Assembly (NCBI RefSeq): GCF_016086655.4
Contig: NC_052138.2
Location: forward strand, 2,108,001 to 2,172,000
Direction of reading: 5' to 3'
Length of the DNA stretch: 64,000 bases
Source: Lepeophtheirus salmonis
Lineage: Eukaryota > Arthropoda > Copepoda > Siphonostomatoida > Caligidae
The translations under genes were made by a program, and so were the position numbers. The notes beneath the pieces were generated by a model. It saw only the letters and a program-made list of their open reading frames with translations, made no database searches and had not been told where the DNA came from. Positions 10,910-23,559 of this stretch are shown here, one piece after another. Each line of letters begins with the position of its first letter. The stretch's first letter is position 1.

Positions 10910-12984
10910 ATATTTATTGATGCAGGAATATGTTTTAGCTAGTAACTACAGTTGTGGTTCTCTTGAAGGGAGACAAAATAGCAAAATACTCCCATTAGCG
11001 GACAAAAAAGTACAATTTTCATCTGGTGATCACGTGGGTCCATGTTTCGCTACTTGGTTCAAGGCTTTAGTACTATATTGTGTGTGATTTTAAGGAGTAA
11101 GGGAGAACTCACCTAATCCAGGGGTAAAACTATAGGCATAATGCATGAAAAACTAAGGAGCAAAATCTATTTATTTTTTTTTTTTGCATTTGAACAACTC
11201 GTAAATTCAATGCTAATAATATTATTATATATATGTGATATCTTTTTAATATGATTTTCTTGTTTTCAATCATGTCAAAACTTTTTTTTATTATGATTAA
11301 AGAAACAAAAAAACATACAGGGATATGTAATGCGTATTCATATTACTTACATATTATAGATATAAGTACATTATCATTTTTTATTATGTGTTAAAATAAG
11401 ATATTCATTTTTTTCTTCAACAAAATCTTACTCAAATACCGAGTGGAAACTTGAGAACTACCTACACATCGTGTTTCTTAAGCACCTTCTGCTTTTTGAA
11501 TTTCTTAAGTCGGAGAAGAAGTATCATCGATGCGAGATTTAAGGCTTAGGGCATCAACTCTTCTTCATGCCGGTCACACTCCAATTAGAGGTGGCCAGGC
11601 TGACGGGAATGGCTCGTAAGACCATCTGCATTGCTCAGAAAAGGCAACGACACCATAGAGAACCATGAGGACTCCATAAAAATGCCCATCATCAATGCGA
11701 GTTGTTTCTTAGGGAGTGATAATTTCTATAACAATTTCCTTCAATGGAACGACGTAGCTCAATGGATATCACATCCGGTAGATATTATTCTCTTCAACTC
11801 AATGTGCGTAGTTTTGCACCCTGCTCGTTCCCCCAGAAGGAAATATACTTTATTTATAAGGTCTTCAAAATAACATTCCTACGTCAGATGGAATAAATTT
11901 AATACTATAATGTTTACTTAGTGCAACACAACCATCTGACCCATTAAAGGAACATTAAAAAAACCTACCCCCTCCAGACGTCCATGCATATATGTTATTG
12001 CAAAAATATATCTTCTCAGGGATAATTAATTGAAGGCTCAAAATGGGGTTCCCTCCCCTTCAAGTAATTTGTAATGCACTTTTGCATGCATTTGCGTAAA
12101 ATGAGCCCATTTAATTCAATTTATATATATTTAGAATAGAAAATATCTATTAATAGCTGCACACGAGCTCCTTGATTAATTGATTATACATTTTTATTCC
12201 GATTAACACCAAAGATAGGAAATAATGCTTACTTCAGATGGAGAAGTGAATGCCCGATTACATAATAAATAAAAAGAAGAAGGAGAACACACGACAGCTG
12301 TTCTCCTTTGTCTAATTTTTAAAGTTAATTTTTGCATAACAAACATGTCAACTTTATCTATGGGAGAGATATGGATTATGTTATTTGCAAACCAATACTT
12401 TTTTGACGAGTAAGGGTATAAATATCAATTTAATATAGTACCATTTTATATTCATTGTGTCCCAGATCAACTTACTATAGAACACCGTGTATATGGAACA
12501 GCTATAGTAAATTATTATATATGGACTCATAGCTTTTCATAGGATTTCAAAATCACTCAAGTTTAAACGTATAAATAAATCCTGTCAATTAGTCTTAGAA
12601 AAAAAAATTAATCTTTTTTTCTAATTTAGTGGACAAATTGACTTTATCAGATTAAAGGGAACAAAAAAAAAGATTAACTGCAAGTGCTTTCTAAAAGTTG
12701 CATTGCTTTTATACTTGTTTTCGAAGTGATGTGGGTCACACTATATTTTACTAGGCTGCAATGTGCATCACATGTGGGTTACAGTAAAAAAAAATTATTA
12801 GTTTCAAAAATTGATCTTTTTTGGTGCAATGTGGATATATAACACATGTAAACCTACGCTGTTTATTGCGTCATGTTATAGAGAATATCAGTGTACCTGC
12901 TCTCACGACCATAGCTTAAGGCTAACTGAAGATATGGAAACAACTATGAGTCCCAGTTCAGGATTATACGAGGCTGAACCTATC
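10910..12984. other. Intergenic, possible HTH transposase scrap near 11570
   Basis: At about 11570-11650 a plus-strand frame reads LEVARLTGMARKTICIAQKR, resembling the helix-turn-helix of Tc1-type transposases, with nothing recognisable on either side. The remainder is AT-rich with no supported gene. Confidence 0.35.
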
Positions 12985-13500
12985 GCAGGGGCGTCTGCAG
13001 TATTATATGGGGGAGGGGGCTGGGTTTTTGGATCTTTTTTTTGAAAAAAATACAAAAATTAAATTTAAAACAAAATTCAAATATTACATTTTCTCAAAAA
13101 AAAAATCAAAAATCAATAGGTATTTAAAAAAAATTAAACTTTTTGGAAACAAATTTCTTGAATAAAATTTCACATATTAAACTTCTTTGAACAAAAATTT
13201 CAAAAATTCACAGCTGTTCAATGTTCACGAAAAATTACATTTTTTGGAAACAAATTTCAAATATTAAATTTTTTGAGGAAAAAATTTCAAAAATCCACAG
13301 CTATTCTTAATAAATAGCATTTTTTTGGGAAATCAATTCAAAAATTATATTTCAAATATTAAAATTTTTGGGAAAATTATTTCAAAAATCCAGAGCTATT
13401 CACAGAAAGTTAAATTTTTGAAAAAAAAAATTGAAAAATTAAATTTTCTATATAATACAAAAATTCTTCTTTTTTTTTTGAGGGGGGTGTAGAGTTCCCC
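12985..13500 (+). repeat. GGGGCGTCTGCAG-headed element with AT minisatellite body
   Basis: A GGGGCGTCTGCAG head and a G-rich patch are followed by about eight degenerate repeats of a 45-60-bp unit. Each unit has AAATTTC(A)AAAAATCCA, CAGCTATTC and AAATTAAATTTTT. It ends with a second G/C patch (GGGGGGTGTAGAGTTCCCCT). Similar heads occur at 7143 and 9094. The body vocabulary recurs at 21050, 33510 and 35640. Confidence 0.55.
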
Positions 13501-13689
13501 TCCAGTTTTTTGTGTGTTTCCTCTAAAGGTGCCTCTTTTGAACCTATAAATTTGTAATTTAGTTTTTTGTTTTTCAGGTACAAAAAAAAATGGATCTGCA
13601 ATGAAATATTGGATTCGTAAATTAAAGAAAGTTTATAGAAATTTGTTTATCAATTTAACACATAAAAATTTATTTTTGACTGAAATATC

Positions 13690-13975
13690 TGTCATTGTCT
13701 GAATATTTTATCATCCTTTTTCATCAAACATCAAATTTCAAATTTTAAGAAGATATGTCACAAAACAATACCTTTTTGACATTAAATTAGAAACTTTGGA
13801 GTGAACAATGCTGTATTTTCAATTTTAGCAACATTTTATTAAATAATTTGAAACATTTATCTAGGTTCCTTTTTTCGACGACATTATTCTCAATAACTTT
13901 TTGTTTTTGCAATTAAAAAAAAAATCCCGATAGGTCTGTGTTCCTCTGTACAATGCCAATAAATGATATTCACTT
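13690..13975 (-). repeat. Inverted partner of the 5010-5345 repeat
   Basis: Reverse-complement match to 5010-5345, with conserved blocks in the same order and moderate divergence. No coding frame. Confidence 0.6.
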
Positions 13976-14141
13976 TTTTTTAAAGAAAGAAAATGATGAC
14001 CTTGGAAAAGAAATGCTTCTTGCGAATTAAAATTCTTTATTTATTTAATGCAACTTTCAAGCATCAATCCGTTTTTCCTAGAAAAGATATCGACATGTTT
14101 AAAAAAAAAAAAATATATATATAAGGTCAGATGATCTAATT

Positions 14142-14678
14142 TACCGAGTGGCTCCTAGAGGCAACGATGGCTTACAGGCAGCGACGGAAGGCCTGGCACC
14201 TGCTGCAGGTGTCCTGCATCGGGGGAAATGAGTTTCTTTCATTGCTGGTATCAAAAGTGGCATCTCAAGCCCCACAAGGCTCTTTACACCTATTTTTTTG
14301 ATAGCTCTCAGGACAGTCTGTTGTGAAACCCCATGATCTCTTGTATGGGTCGTCATGAACTTAAGGGGATTGGCCTGGGCTGTTTTCTTTAACTCCTCCC
14401 GAGACCGTTTGACCTTCTTCCTCTCCAAAGTTTTGGACATGCTGACGGCGTAGACGTTGGTTGTAGAGACACCCAACTGATTGGAGTGCGCGAATGGAAA
14501 TTCGGCGATCACGTTCAAGTGTCCTTTTCTCGACTTGTACGTAAGCTAAAGAGTTTGTTTTGTTTTGTTAATAATTGCTTATGCTTTAATATATAGAAAT
14601 ATGAATACATTTCAATAATTCAACCTTCATTAATTATTGAATTAGTAAGTGTTTTAGATTTTAATGGATCACCCGATC
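14142..14678 (-). mobile_element. Family 1 copy C
   Basis: The minus strand encodes an open 5' half: NVIAEFPFAHSNQLGV, SKTLERKK and the HTH-like DHGVSQQTVLRAIKKIGVKS. It then reads LLIPAMKET and jumps to a short C-terminal scrap before the terminal TACCGAGTGG at 14142. The right end reads TTTTAGATTTTAATGGATC. No catalytic core. The frame starts with TTG (LNVIAEF), not ATG. Confidence 0.8.
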
Positions 14679-16352
14679 ACAACTTTCAATCAGCATTTCT
14701 TTATTCCTAGAAAAGATATCGGCTTGTTTCTTTAAATTTATAAGGTCAGTAGATATCATTCATATGGTCAAAAAAGGAAACTAACATAATAAATTTTTGC
14801 CCAGGACTATTGTCAATCCATTAAGACCAAGATTATGTGGACCACAAAATTTCTACCTATGAAATAAAGGCAACGATATCATTTATCTTTGAGGTAAAAT
14901 CCAAAACGGACCTCAATTTTTATCTAGGACATCAGGTTTCAGAAATATCTGAGATTATACTAATTCGGGAATATTATCGTTCAGAGAGTTATTTTTCATG
15001 ATTAAGACAGCCGCCAAATTGAAGTATAATGAATAAAACTGATGTTAAAGGATTTTTTATTATTATAAAAATATTGTTATTGATTCTGTGTCCTGTTCTG
15101 AACTCGATATATTTCCATTTTTTTGGCTCAAAAATGATAAAAAACGACTTTCTTATTTAAGGTCTTATAACTTATTCATCATTCATGGTGATAATGACGT
15201 CATACATTGTAATAAATTATAATAATTAATATCACAATGTCAATATAATATCGCACTTCGTACAAATTCAAATAAAGTAACTACTAATTATATTTGAAAT
15301 ATTGAAATTCCCTGTTCATTGTGAATGGATCTCCTCATTGTTGCAATCTTGGAATGTTCTTCCCAAGGAAGGAGTCGACTCTGCTCTTTAAGGAAGCCTG
15401 GTAGTTTTACTGGGATGAATTTTCATCCCGTCTTCGCCCGTGTTCCGAAGGAGAGTATTTCTAGAGATAAATCATCAAGTAAAAAGTATCTTCCTTCAGA
15501 ACGAGGGTAAAATGCAAGGGATTTGATTCCCAGCTAGGAATTAATAGGAGTTAAGCTCTTTAATCATCCTTATTACATTAACTCTTATTTGAAAAATAAA
15601 TAATAATCATCATTCACGGAAACAGACAAAGGGGAATTAAAAAGTCAAAAAAGCAAACAAACAGAAGTTTTTGTAATGGAATCGCTTACAGCAATGTGTT
15701 CATGGTTACGTAGAAATCACATTTTCCTTTAAAAATCATGTGCAATTCAAATATACTAAGAAAAAAAATAATAATCTCTTGAGGATTAATTAATGAGCTT
15801 CATACTAGAGAGAAAAACCAGGGGGATTTCATCATAAAAATAAAAATAGTTGAGAAGACTAATTTATCATCGGAATGAAGAATCTTTAGAGATCACAATC
15901 ACACTGACTTTTGTCATATTAGTTCCGACATGGCAGTAGAGCTGCTTTTGAAAAACCATCATCAAAGGAGTCGACCATATAAATATTCCCAATAAAATGT
16001 GACCTGTCCATACAAAAGCGAGATAGAAGGATTTTTCTCAAAATGGAGTTTAGATTACTTTTCATATATTCTACGAAAAATAATTATCACTGATTTCTAT
16101 TAAACAAATATTATGTTTCAAACTCTGGAGATGGCTCAAATTGTACTTAAGTTACCTAAATACATCGTACTAATGAAATAATTGGAAATTGATAGATTGA
16201 ACTTGAAAGGCAATATCGTGTCAACTTATGTTGTATGTATTAATTGACGGCTTAAAACAATAGTTAATATTCTTGGGTATACTAATTCATGCCAAAATTT
16301 GAATAGAAATAATTGAAATATTGTACTATATGTACCTTCTTGCAAATGGTTG
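14679..16352. other. Intergenic; one doubtful frame at 15325-15510
   Basis: A 61-codon frame from an ATG at 15325 reads FTGMNFHPVFARVPKESISR near its middle and meets an AGG|GTAAAA donor-like site at its end. It could be a lone exon, but there is no homology I recognise and no partner exon. Otherwise nothing is supported. Confidence 0.3.
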
Positions 16353-17172
16353 TTTAGGGGGGTCCACCGATATATGAACACTTACTAATTCAATAATTAA
16401 TTAAGGATGAATGATTGAAGTTAATTAATATATATTAAAGCATAAACAATTAGTTACAAAAAAAAAAAAACTGAGCTCTCTAGCTTAGATACAAGTCGAG
16501 AAAATAACGATTAAACGTGATTAACGTGATTTCTATTCGCACACTCCAAGCAGTTTGGTCTTCAGGACCCTCGTTTACACCATCAGCAAATCCAAAACGT
16601 TGGAGAGGAAGAAGGCTCTATCAAAAAGGTCAAACTGGACGCGGAGGAGTTACTGAAAACAGCTCAGGCCAATTCTCTCAAGTTCATGAGGGTCCATGCA
16701 AGAGATCTGTGGAGTTTACACTAGACTGTCCAGAGAGCTATCAAAAATGTGGGTGGAAAGAGCCTGGTGAGGGCCAATTTCGATACCAGAAATAAAATAA
16801 ACCCATCTCCACTGTTGCAAGACTCTTTTGAACTCTTTTTTGATACTTTTGGCCACTATAACGTCCTGATACCAACCCCCTTAACTACACCTTTGGGATG
16901 TATGTCGATGGGAAGGCCAGCAGTGTCTGTCATCCAAACACTGAAGCCCTCAAAGCCACGTTCAGCTAGCACTGGGGCACCATGATAGAGGACTGCATCT
17001 GCACCGGTACCAGGTCTTCCGCCGCAGCCTCGAAGCTATCATTGTCACTATGGGATGTTACAAAAATTATTGAGGGAGCTAAGCTAATTTTGTTGAAATT
17101 CTATCATTAATTAATAAATTATATCTTGTCCAAGTTTGAATTTCAAAGCGTTCAGATTTTAATGGACCACTG
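16353..17172 (+). mobile_element. Family 1 copy D
   Basis: A near full-size (about 820 bp) family member. It has the 5' block TGAACACTTACTAATTCAAT, a frame-shifted N-terminal and HTH region, and 'tttgacacttttgg'-like junction wording at about 16830-16855. The C-terminal portion (frame-shifted) and the 3' block GCGTTCAGATTTTAATGGAC follow. It has the same missing middle as other copies. Confidence 0.8.
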
Positions 17173-17205
17173 ATTTGCTATGATTGGAATAATTATCTCT
17201 TTCGT

Positions 17206-17800
17206 GTGAACTTTGTTTGCCAAGGCCATAAAAGAAGATTGCTCTCTCTAATGCTGGTGAACTACTTGAAGCAGAAGGGGGATTCAAATATCATAATGTA
17301 TGACGATGAGAAAAAGTTTATGGTGGACGCAGAAATTAATAAGCAATACTTAAGAGTAATCATCTGTCATCTTATCAAAGTTCCACCAGCTTTCAAGTTG
17401 AAGAATCTGGTCGGAGTCATGGTTTTCGAAGCCGTGGCTAGCGATTGTTCCATCATGCGACCACATTTTATGTAGGCTTGACTTAAGAGCAACATAGCCG
17501 AGTACCTCTGAAGATCCTGAAGTACGTCTTGCTACCCTGGATGAAGCAGGCTTGATCAATGTGTTACTTGTGCAGAACTCTACCCCTAGCCATGCCTCCA
17601 AGGTAATTTAGTCATTACTATCTGAAAGAGTCTCGTCTTTTGTGAAGCCGTAAATCTGGCCTAGCAATCATCCAGATTTGAACATTCTCGATTTGCTCTC
17701 AGAGGGCATTCTTCAAGAACAAGTCAAAACTGTCGTAAAGAAATGTTACCTTCCTAAAGGCTATCATCACCAAGAGCTTATCCTGTAATTAATTCTGGAG
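17206..17800 (+). mobile_element. Tc1/mariner catalytic-core relic
   Basis: Immediately downstream of copy D, an 89-codon frame reads SNIIMYDDEKKFMVDAEINK and later GVMVFEAVASDCSIMRPHF. These are the first catalytic Asp region (DDEKKF) and the following strand of a Tc1/mariner transposase. After a stop, shifted frames give LNILDLLSEG (third-Asp region equivalent). It is the very domain that family 1 copies lack. I cannot show that it belongs to the same family. Confidence 0.65.
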
Positions 17801-18384
17801 CATGAATCAGGACAATCACCAAAAAGTGCATTGAAGATGGAAGAGTCACATCAAAAACCCAAAACAAAAGATCAGTTAAAAAAAAATCAGAATTTTATAA
17901 AATATGTAAAATCTAAATAAAAGATATTTTCTCCTTTTCATGATTTTAGTCCCAGATTGTTTTTATGTGGACTCACCACAAAATTATAAGATCCAAGTAG
18001 TACATCAGATTTATCCCTATTTGTTATTGATGAAAATCCCTTAGAAAATCTGCAAAATAATAAGATTAATAAATAATAGTTGATGCCTTTAATAGCGTGT
18101 CATCTATTATACTCTATGTAATTGATTAGGATATGAGTGAATGAGGTTTTATATATATATATATAAGATGGGAAAACACTTGACGTAAGGACACGCACAT
18201 TCTATATTTCCCCCTTACCTTTAGAACATTCTTTATTTATCTCTCAATATAATTAATTAAAGACAGAATGTCTATTAGATATTCCATCAATATCTTATTA
18301 GGTTCCTAGGCAGCATGGACTCATAAAAAGGAACACAGAATTTGTAACCTATTTTGCAAATCATTCTCTAAGAGAAAGAGACAA
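17801..18384. other. Intergenic, no recognisable feature
   Basis: AT-rich; a short (AT)n tract lies near 18150-18170. Nothing else is supported. Confidence 0.5.
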
Positions 18385-18915
18385 CTACCGGGTGCTAGAT
18401 TGAAATCTAAACACGGACTAATTCAATAATTAATAAAGGTCGAATTATGTAAATTAATAATTCATAATTCGATATATTAAGACAATAGCAATTATTAACA
18501 AAACAAAATAAACCTGAGCACTTTATCTTAAGTACAACTCAAGAAAATGACACTTGAACGTGATCCACGAATTTCCATTCGCTCACTCCAAGCAATTGAA
18601 CGGCTCCCCTACAACCGTCAACGCCGTCAGCAAGTCCAAAACTTTGGAGAGGAAGAAGGGGTCTTTCAAAAATGCCAAATTGCATACAGAGAAGTTTAAA
18701 AAAACCCTAGACCAATCCCTTCAAGTCCATGAGGGCCCATGGAAGAGATCTCGGAGTTTCATAGCAGACTGTCCATAAAGCTGCCAAAAAAGTGGGGGAA
18801 AGAGCATTGTGAGAACCACTTTTGACACCAGCAATGAAATAACCCCATCTCCACCGTTGCAAGACTCTTTTGGGTTCTTTTGAACTCTTTTTTAACACTT
18901 TTTTTAACAGTGTTA
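18385..18915 (+). mobile_element. Family 1 copy E, 3' truncated
   Basis: It carries the 5' end (GGGTGCTAGATTGAAATCTA), then NVIHEFPFAHSKQLNGSPTT, SKTLERKKGS and decayed HTH wording. It runs to the internal junction (CTTTTTTAACACTTTTT) and then stops, replaced by the GGACCGAGGACC-type repeat at 18916. The C-terminal part and 3' terminal repeat are missing. Confidence 0.75.
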
Positions 18916-19125
18916 TGGTTGTCCTTAATAAGGATTGAGGACCATGAGACAGTCAAGTTAGGTCCTATCCAGTCCATTCCTACTTGTTGGTCCTTAAAGA
19001 AGGTAAAATCGATCCTCGACAGCATTGAGCGGGGTTTTCCATTCTTTTCATTATTCGGTTATATAATTAAATAAATTATATGTCAAAGTAAAATAATATA
19101 TGTTCGTATTATATTGTATTACTAG
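18916..19125 (+). repeat. Dispersed repeat, left half of a split copy
   Basis: It follows the first half of 55405-55770: GTCCTTAATAAGGATTGAGG, TTGGTCCTTAAAGAAGG, TAAAATCGATCCTC and ATAATATATGTTCGT-type blocks. The continuation is found at 20760-20905, about 1.6 kb away. Confidence 0.6.
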
Positions 19126-19154
19126 TAAATAGTCACTTTGCCTTGGCCTGCACA

Positions 19155-19260
19155 GGTTCAGAAGAGGTACCCATGCAAAGTTTTCAATCTCCTAGGCCCA
19201 ACGGTGTGGGGCCCATAAAGGAAACACACACAAAATCTATTGTATATATATATACAGATA
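19155..19260 (+). repeat. Second copy of the 5350-5445 repeat
   Basis: Contains CCATGCAAAGTTTTCAATCT, CTAGGCCCAACGGTGTGG and CATAAAGGAAACACA, in the same order as 5350-5445. Confidence 0.6.
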
Positions 19261-19384
19261 ATGACAATAGGAATATCTTGCAATGATGTAGCATGTAGAA
19301 TGTATATAGCAAATATCTGCCATGATTTTAATCGTGCGCGGAAAACTGCCCTGGAGAAAATTGCCCTAATTTTATTCAATCTTC

Positions 19385-19998
19385 ATGATGAATAATAACA
19401 CATTATAGCGAAATTATAATGTGTTATTATAGATATTCTAACCTTTCCAAAAGAAAAACAAAAAAGTCATTTGAAATTCCGCGTACCCATTACGAAATTA
19501 AAGAAAAAACACAGAAAAATGCGGTTTTCAATTTGAAAGGCGTCCTTAAAACTTTTTTTTTGTATTGGAGGGATTCCTTGGATGAGTTGGATAAATTAGC
19601 AGTAGTTTTTAAGGATCCAAGGGGTACTCCCAAGTACCCCACGCAAGACAAGGGCTAGGAACTTTTTTTTTATATAAGAGAGGTTCCTTGGATGTATTGG
19701 TGGGGGTTTTTAGAAATCCCACGCTACCCCCAAGCCAATCCGGGGCTGAAGGAAATTCAAACATATTTTAAGAAGCCCTAAGCCATTTATTTCCCCCTCC
19801 CTCCTCCTTCCAATCCTCTTGATCCCTTTCGTAGAAGATTGGATTGAATTTAAAATATTGCAAGGAAATTGTTTTGCAATAATATCACTCACACTTGTTG
19901 AAAGTACTTCCTTTTGGGTATGGAACAAACAAATATGTTTAGATATTTCTCATAAATACTATTAAGCGAATTTATAATTTGTTATTATTCATCATAAC
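19385..19998. mobile_element. Candidate small TIR element
   Basis: CATGATGAATAATAACACAT at about 19385 is the inverse of AATTTGTTATTATTCATCAT ending near 19998, giving about 25-bp imperfect inverted termini around 560 bp. A second palindromic arm lies just inside the left end (ATTATAGCGAAATTATAAT). The interior holds two similar lines containing GGTTCCTTGGATGNATTGG. No transposase is seen; type unknown. Confidence 0.4.
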
Positions 19999-20759
19999 GG
20001 GCCTGCCACACAACTATCTACCCTCTTCCCCCCCCCTTTACCCCCAAATAAGTTCGATTTATTCAGTGTAGGGGACCTATCTGATAGGATTTTTAAAACA
20101 CAATAAAACAAGACTTTCAATTGTATTATTATTATGAAACAATAATGATACATTTTTCTTTAATCAAAATTGTTTTATTGCCTTTGAAAAAAGGAAGTTA
20201 TTTAGGCGCATCCTCTATTCTCAAACAGGAAGTTGTATAATTTTCCCACAAGACCGCAACACACTCCATATTATTGCGAGATATTGGCTATGATCATAAC
20301 GCATATATTATTGGTTCTAGGACCATTATCCGAAAACATTTTTGCAGAAATACAATTTGCTGAAATGAAAGGGCGATTTGGATTATTTCGCTAAAAAAAT
20401 GATATTTAATATAAATTATATATACGATTAGATATATATTATCAATTAATTATCATTCGACATGATGGATTATTCATAATTCGAAAATACACATGGATTG
20501 ACAAAGAACCATAATATGAGGCAAGATGAATGATTTCCAATTTTTAACGATCAATAAAGTGTCGTCAAACAAAGAGGCTGTATTAAGACAAACCCCTGAA
20601 AATAGATTCGAAGTACATTAGAATCATATACTTTGATTTTGCGTTTATATAATGATAATTAAGGAATATAATTAATATAAAAAAATATTTTGTTTTTGTC
20701 CCAAATTGTCCTATGGCGAAATGGAATTCGGCGAATCATCCCTCGCCAAAAATGTCTTC

Positions 20760-20905
20760 GGTCAAAACTCCACTCATTATCTTATTTGACTTAATTAACC
20801 AGCGACAATTTTATGAAAAATTCAAAGGAACAATATTTAAGGACGGGTCCAAGGACCGATAAAACCGCTCCAAAGACTGGACTGGACCGAACAAAAAATA
20901 AATAA
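20760..20905 (+). repeat. Right half of the split dispersed repeat
   Basis: 'Atcttatttgacttaattaacc', 'atgaaaaattcaaag', 'aaggacgggtccaaggacc' and 'gactggactggaccgaac' match the second half of 55405-55770. Confidence 0.55.
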
Positions 20906-22098
20906 CACATCAATATCTACAACTCCTTAATGAAAAGTTATTTAAAAAGAGACAAAAAAGTGAAAAAGTCATAATTAAAATACAGAAGTTTGGTTTACTC
21001 AGTGTATGGCACAATGGTGAACGTCACCTATCTGATTTGATTTGATTTGAACAGCTGTTCACAAAAAATATCAAAAATTCATAGTTATTCGAAAAAAAAA
21101 TTGGTTTTCTTCAAAAATCCATAATCATTTGCAAAAAAATAATTTTTTTGAAAAAATTTCAAAAATTTATAGTTATTCAAAAAAAATTAAATTTTTTATG
21201 AATAACTATGAATTTTTGATATTTTTTGTGAACAGCTGGAGATTTTTGAATCCAAATCCAAAATTGATCCAAATTGAATAAAAATTTCAAAAAGTGAAAA
21301 GTTTGCTCTGCGGCATAATTTCCCAAAATGAACTTTCAAAAAAAAAATCTTTCAAAAATATTTTTATCTCTATGTTCGCGTCATTTTTTTTCATCCTGAC
21401 CCAAAAAAAAAAATCTAGTAAAAAGCAAAAAATCCTTAATCTAGAGGGGGATACAAGCCCTCCATCTTCTCCCTGCAATGCTCCATTGTAATGTAAATTT
21501 TGATGCCATACCCTAGCTTCCCCTTTTTAAAAACATTTCCCACAAAATATTTAGACATAGAAGTAGCACTCTATAATTTGAATGAACCCATTAAATCAAA
21601 CGTCTGTCCCATCATTTTCAACATGATACAAATGACTTTTCATAGATGTGACAATGAGGGGTTTTGAAAGAGGAATTGTCTGCCTAATACCAATTACAAA
21701 AGTTTGATATACTACATGAGCGATTAAAAACCAAGTGTCAATTGAGGATATTTTGAATATATATATCGTGTATCCAAGTCTCTTTGTGAAGAATGTTGAA
21801 CAACACTCAGAGGATGCGAAAAAAGGAGGGTTTTCCTCTTCCATTTTAACTTCATATATATTTATATACAAATGTACATTTTGTAGGTACTTCTGATCAA
21901 GTGGTATATCTCAAATCACAAGGGATTCACCCCCCTGTAAAACTAATTATCTTTGAATTTCTGAATGAAATTAGATGATGAACATTAAGTTAAAATAAAC
22001 AAGGGACTTCATTTCCTTACGAGTACAAATATATATACTATACTGTAGGTAGGTATTATAAGAAAAATCCTTTGATATGATTAAATACCAAGATACAT
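20906..22098. other. Intergenic with AT minisatellite at 21050-21300
   Basis: 21050-21300 holds the TTCAAAAATTCATAGTTATTC-type iteration in both orientations, so parts can fold back. A G/C patch near 21440-21480 (GAGGGGGATACAAGCCCTCC) may be its terminus. No gene is supported. Confidence 0.45.
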
Positions 22099-22905
22099 AC
22101 CGAGTCGTTCATAGTCGTCCATAAAAATCTGAACACTTTGAATTTGACAGTTGAGCAAGATAAAGTTTATTTATCCACAATAGAATATAAACAAAATTAA
22201 TACAATGATACTAGATGTGAGACAGAGCACTCTTAATCATTAATTTAGCCACCCTCAGTGGCAATGATGGCTTCCAGGTGGTGGTGGTGGTGGATGTATT
22301 CCTCTGCCATGATGTTCCAATGCCGACTGACAGTGGCTTTGAGGGCCTCAGTCTCCGGATGAGGGCCACTGTAGGTCTTCCTCTAGACATGCACCCAAAA
22401 GATGTAGTCGAAGAGGTTGGCATCAGGACTATAGGGGGGGGGGCCAAATGTGTCAGGAAAGACTAATTCAAAATTCTTTCTTTCTTGGTATCAAAAGTGA
22501 CCTCTCCAGCCTCAAAAGGCTCATTCCATCCCCTCTTTTGATAGCTCAATGGACAGTTGGATCTCAAACCCCGAGATCTTTTGCATAGGCCCTCATGGAC
22601 TTGAGGGGGATTTGCCTGACCTGTTTTCTTTACTCCTGCGGGTAATTTGGCCTTTTCTTTCTCTCCAACGTTTCGGACTCACTGACAGCAAAGACGTGAT
22701 CTTGGAGACGCCCTACTACTTGAAGTGAACGAATGGAAATTATTCGATCACATTCTCGACATATACGTAAGTTAGAGAGCTCAGGTTTGTTGGATTTCCA
22801 ACTAATTGTGTATGCTTAAATATATCGAAATATGCATTAATTTCAATAACTAAACCTTCCTTAATTATTGAATTGGTCATTGTTCAGATGTCAATGGGCC
22901 CCCTG
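22099..22905 (-). mobile_element. Family 1 copy F
   Basis: About 807 bp. Its left end is 'accgagtcgttcatagtcg' followed by AAAATCTGAACACTTTGAAT. On the minus strand, N-terminal and HTH wording is frame-broken, and the C-terminal part is recognisable as FVWVHV-like followed by repeated Thr/His codons from a GGTGGTGGTGG expansion at 22275. A run of ten Gs at 22434-22443 adds a further frameshift. Confidence 0.75.
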
Positions 22906-23555
22906 CTATGTAATATTAGTGAATAAATATTTTCCATTCCTTCACATATTGTGAGGAATCTGAATTCCAAAACCCAACAATAGAGCATTTTCATTCGACG
23001 TCAGCATTGGCTATTTCAGCCATCTATAAAAGGCTGGAGGCAAAATGAGTACATATTTACTTGTATTTTAATGCAATCTTTTTTCTAAGATGTAACAAGA
23101 AAAAAGGCCAAAAGCATCTGGTAATTAGCCTAATAAGTCATTAATATAAACTGCTATGTGTTCCTAAAGTACTTCCAGACATTCATTAGGTCGATTTTTG
23201 GCGGAGCAATGGGCAAAGTCGAACCATGCCTAATTATCCTATGGCCTCTAACTTATTGCATATATCGTTTTTCTTCGATTCTTTAAGGAAGAGGTCAAGT
23301 TCTTTAAGGAAAAAGGCCAGAGATACAATGGGAAAAGGAAGGGTTCTTTACCCTATCACCTGATTGGCTAATTTTTATTCTGCCGTATCATTTGATTGGT
23401 CAAGAAAATCAAAGCAATTTGAGAAAATTAAATGAAGATCTGTTTGAAACAAACGGGGGGAAAAGTTCTATACGGCAGTTCCGTGAAGAGGCTCAAGTCT
23501 TTCCTCACAAATTCAAGTCAATGAGTATATTTATCGAGTTCAGCTCAATTTCTCA
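22906..23555. other. Intergenic with a partial dispersed repeat
   Basis: 23183-23270 shares TAGGTCGATTTTTGGCGGAG and 'aaccatgcctaatt' with 7350-7640. No gene is supported. Confidence 0.4.
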
Positions 23556-23559
23556 GAAA

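Noticed and set aside
22434..22443. Run of ten Gs as a possible G-quadruplex signal
   Set aside because: It lies inside a decayed transposon copy where relatives have only short G runs; slippage is the simpler explanation.
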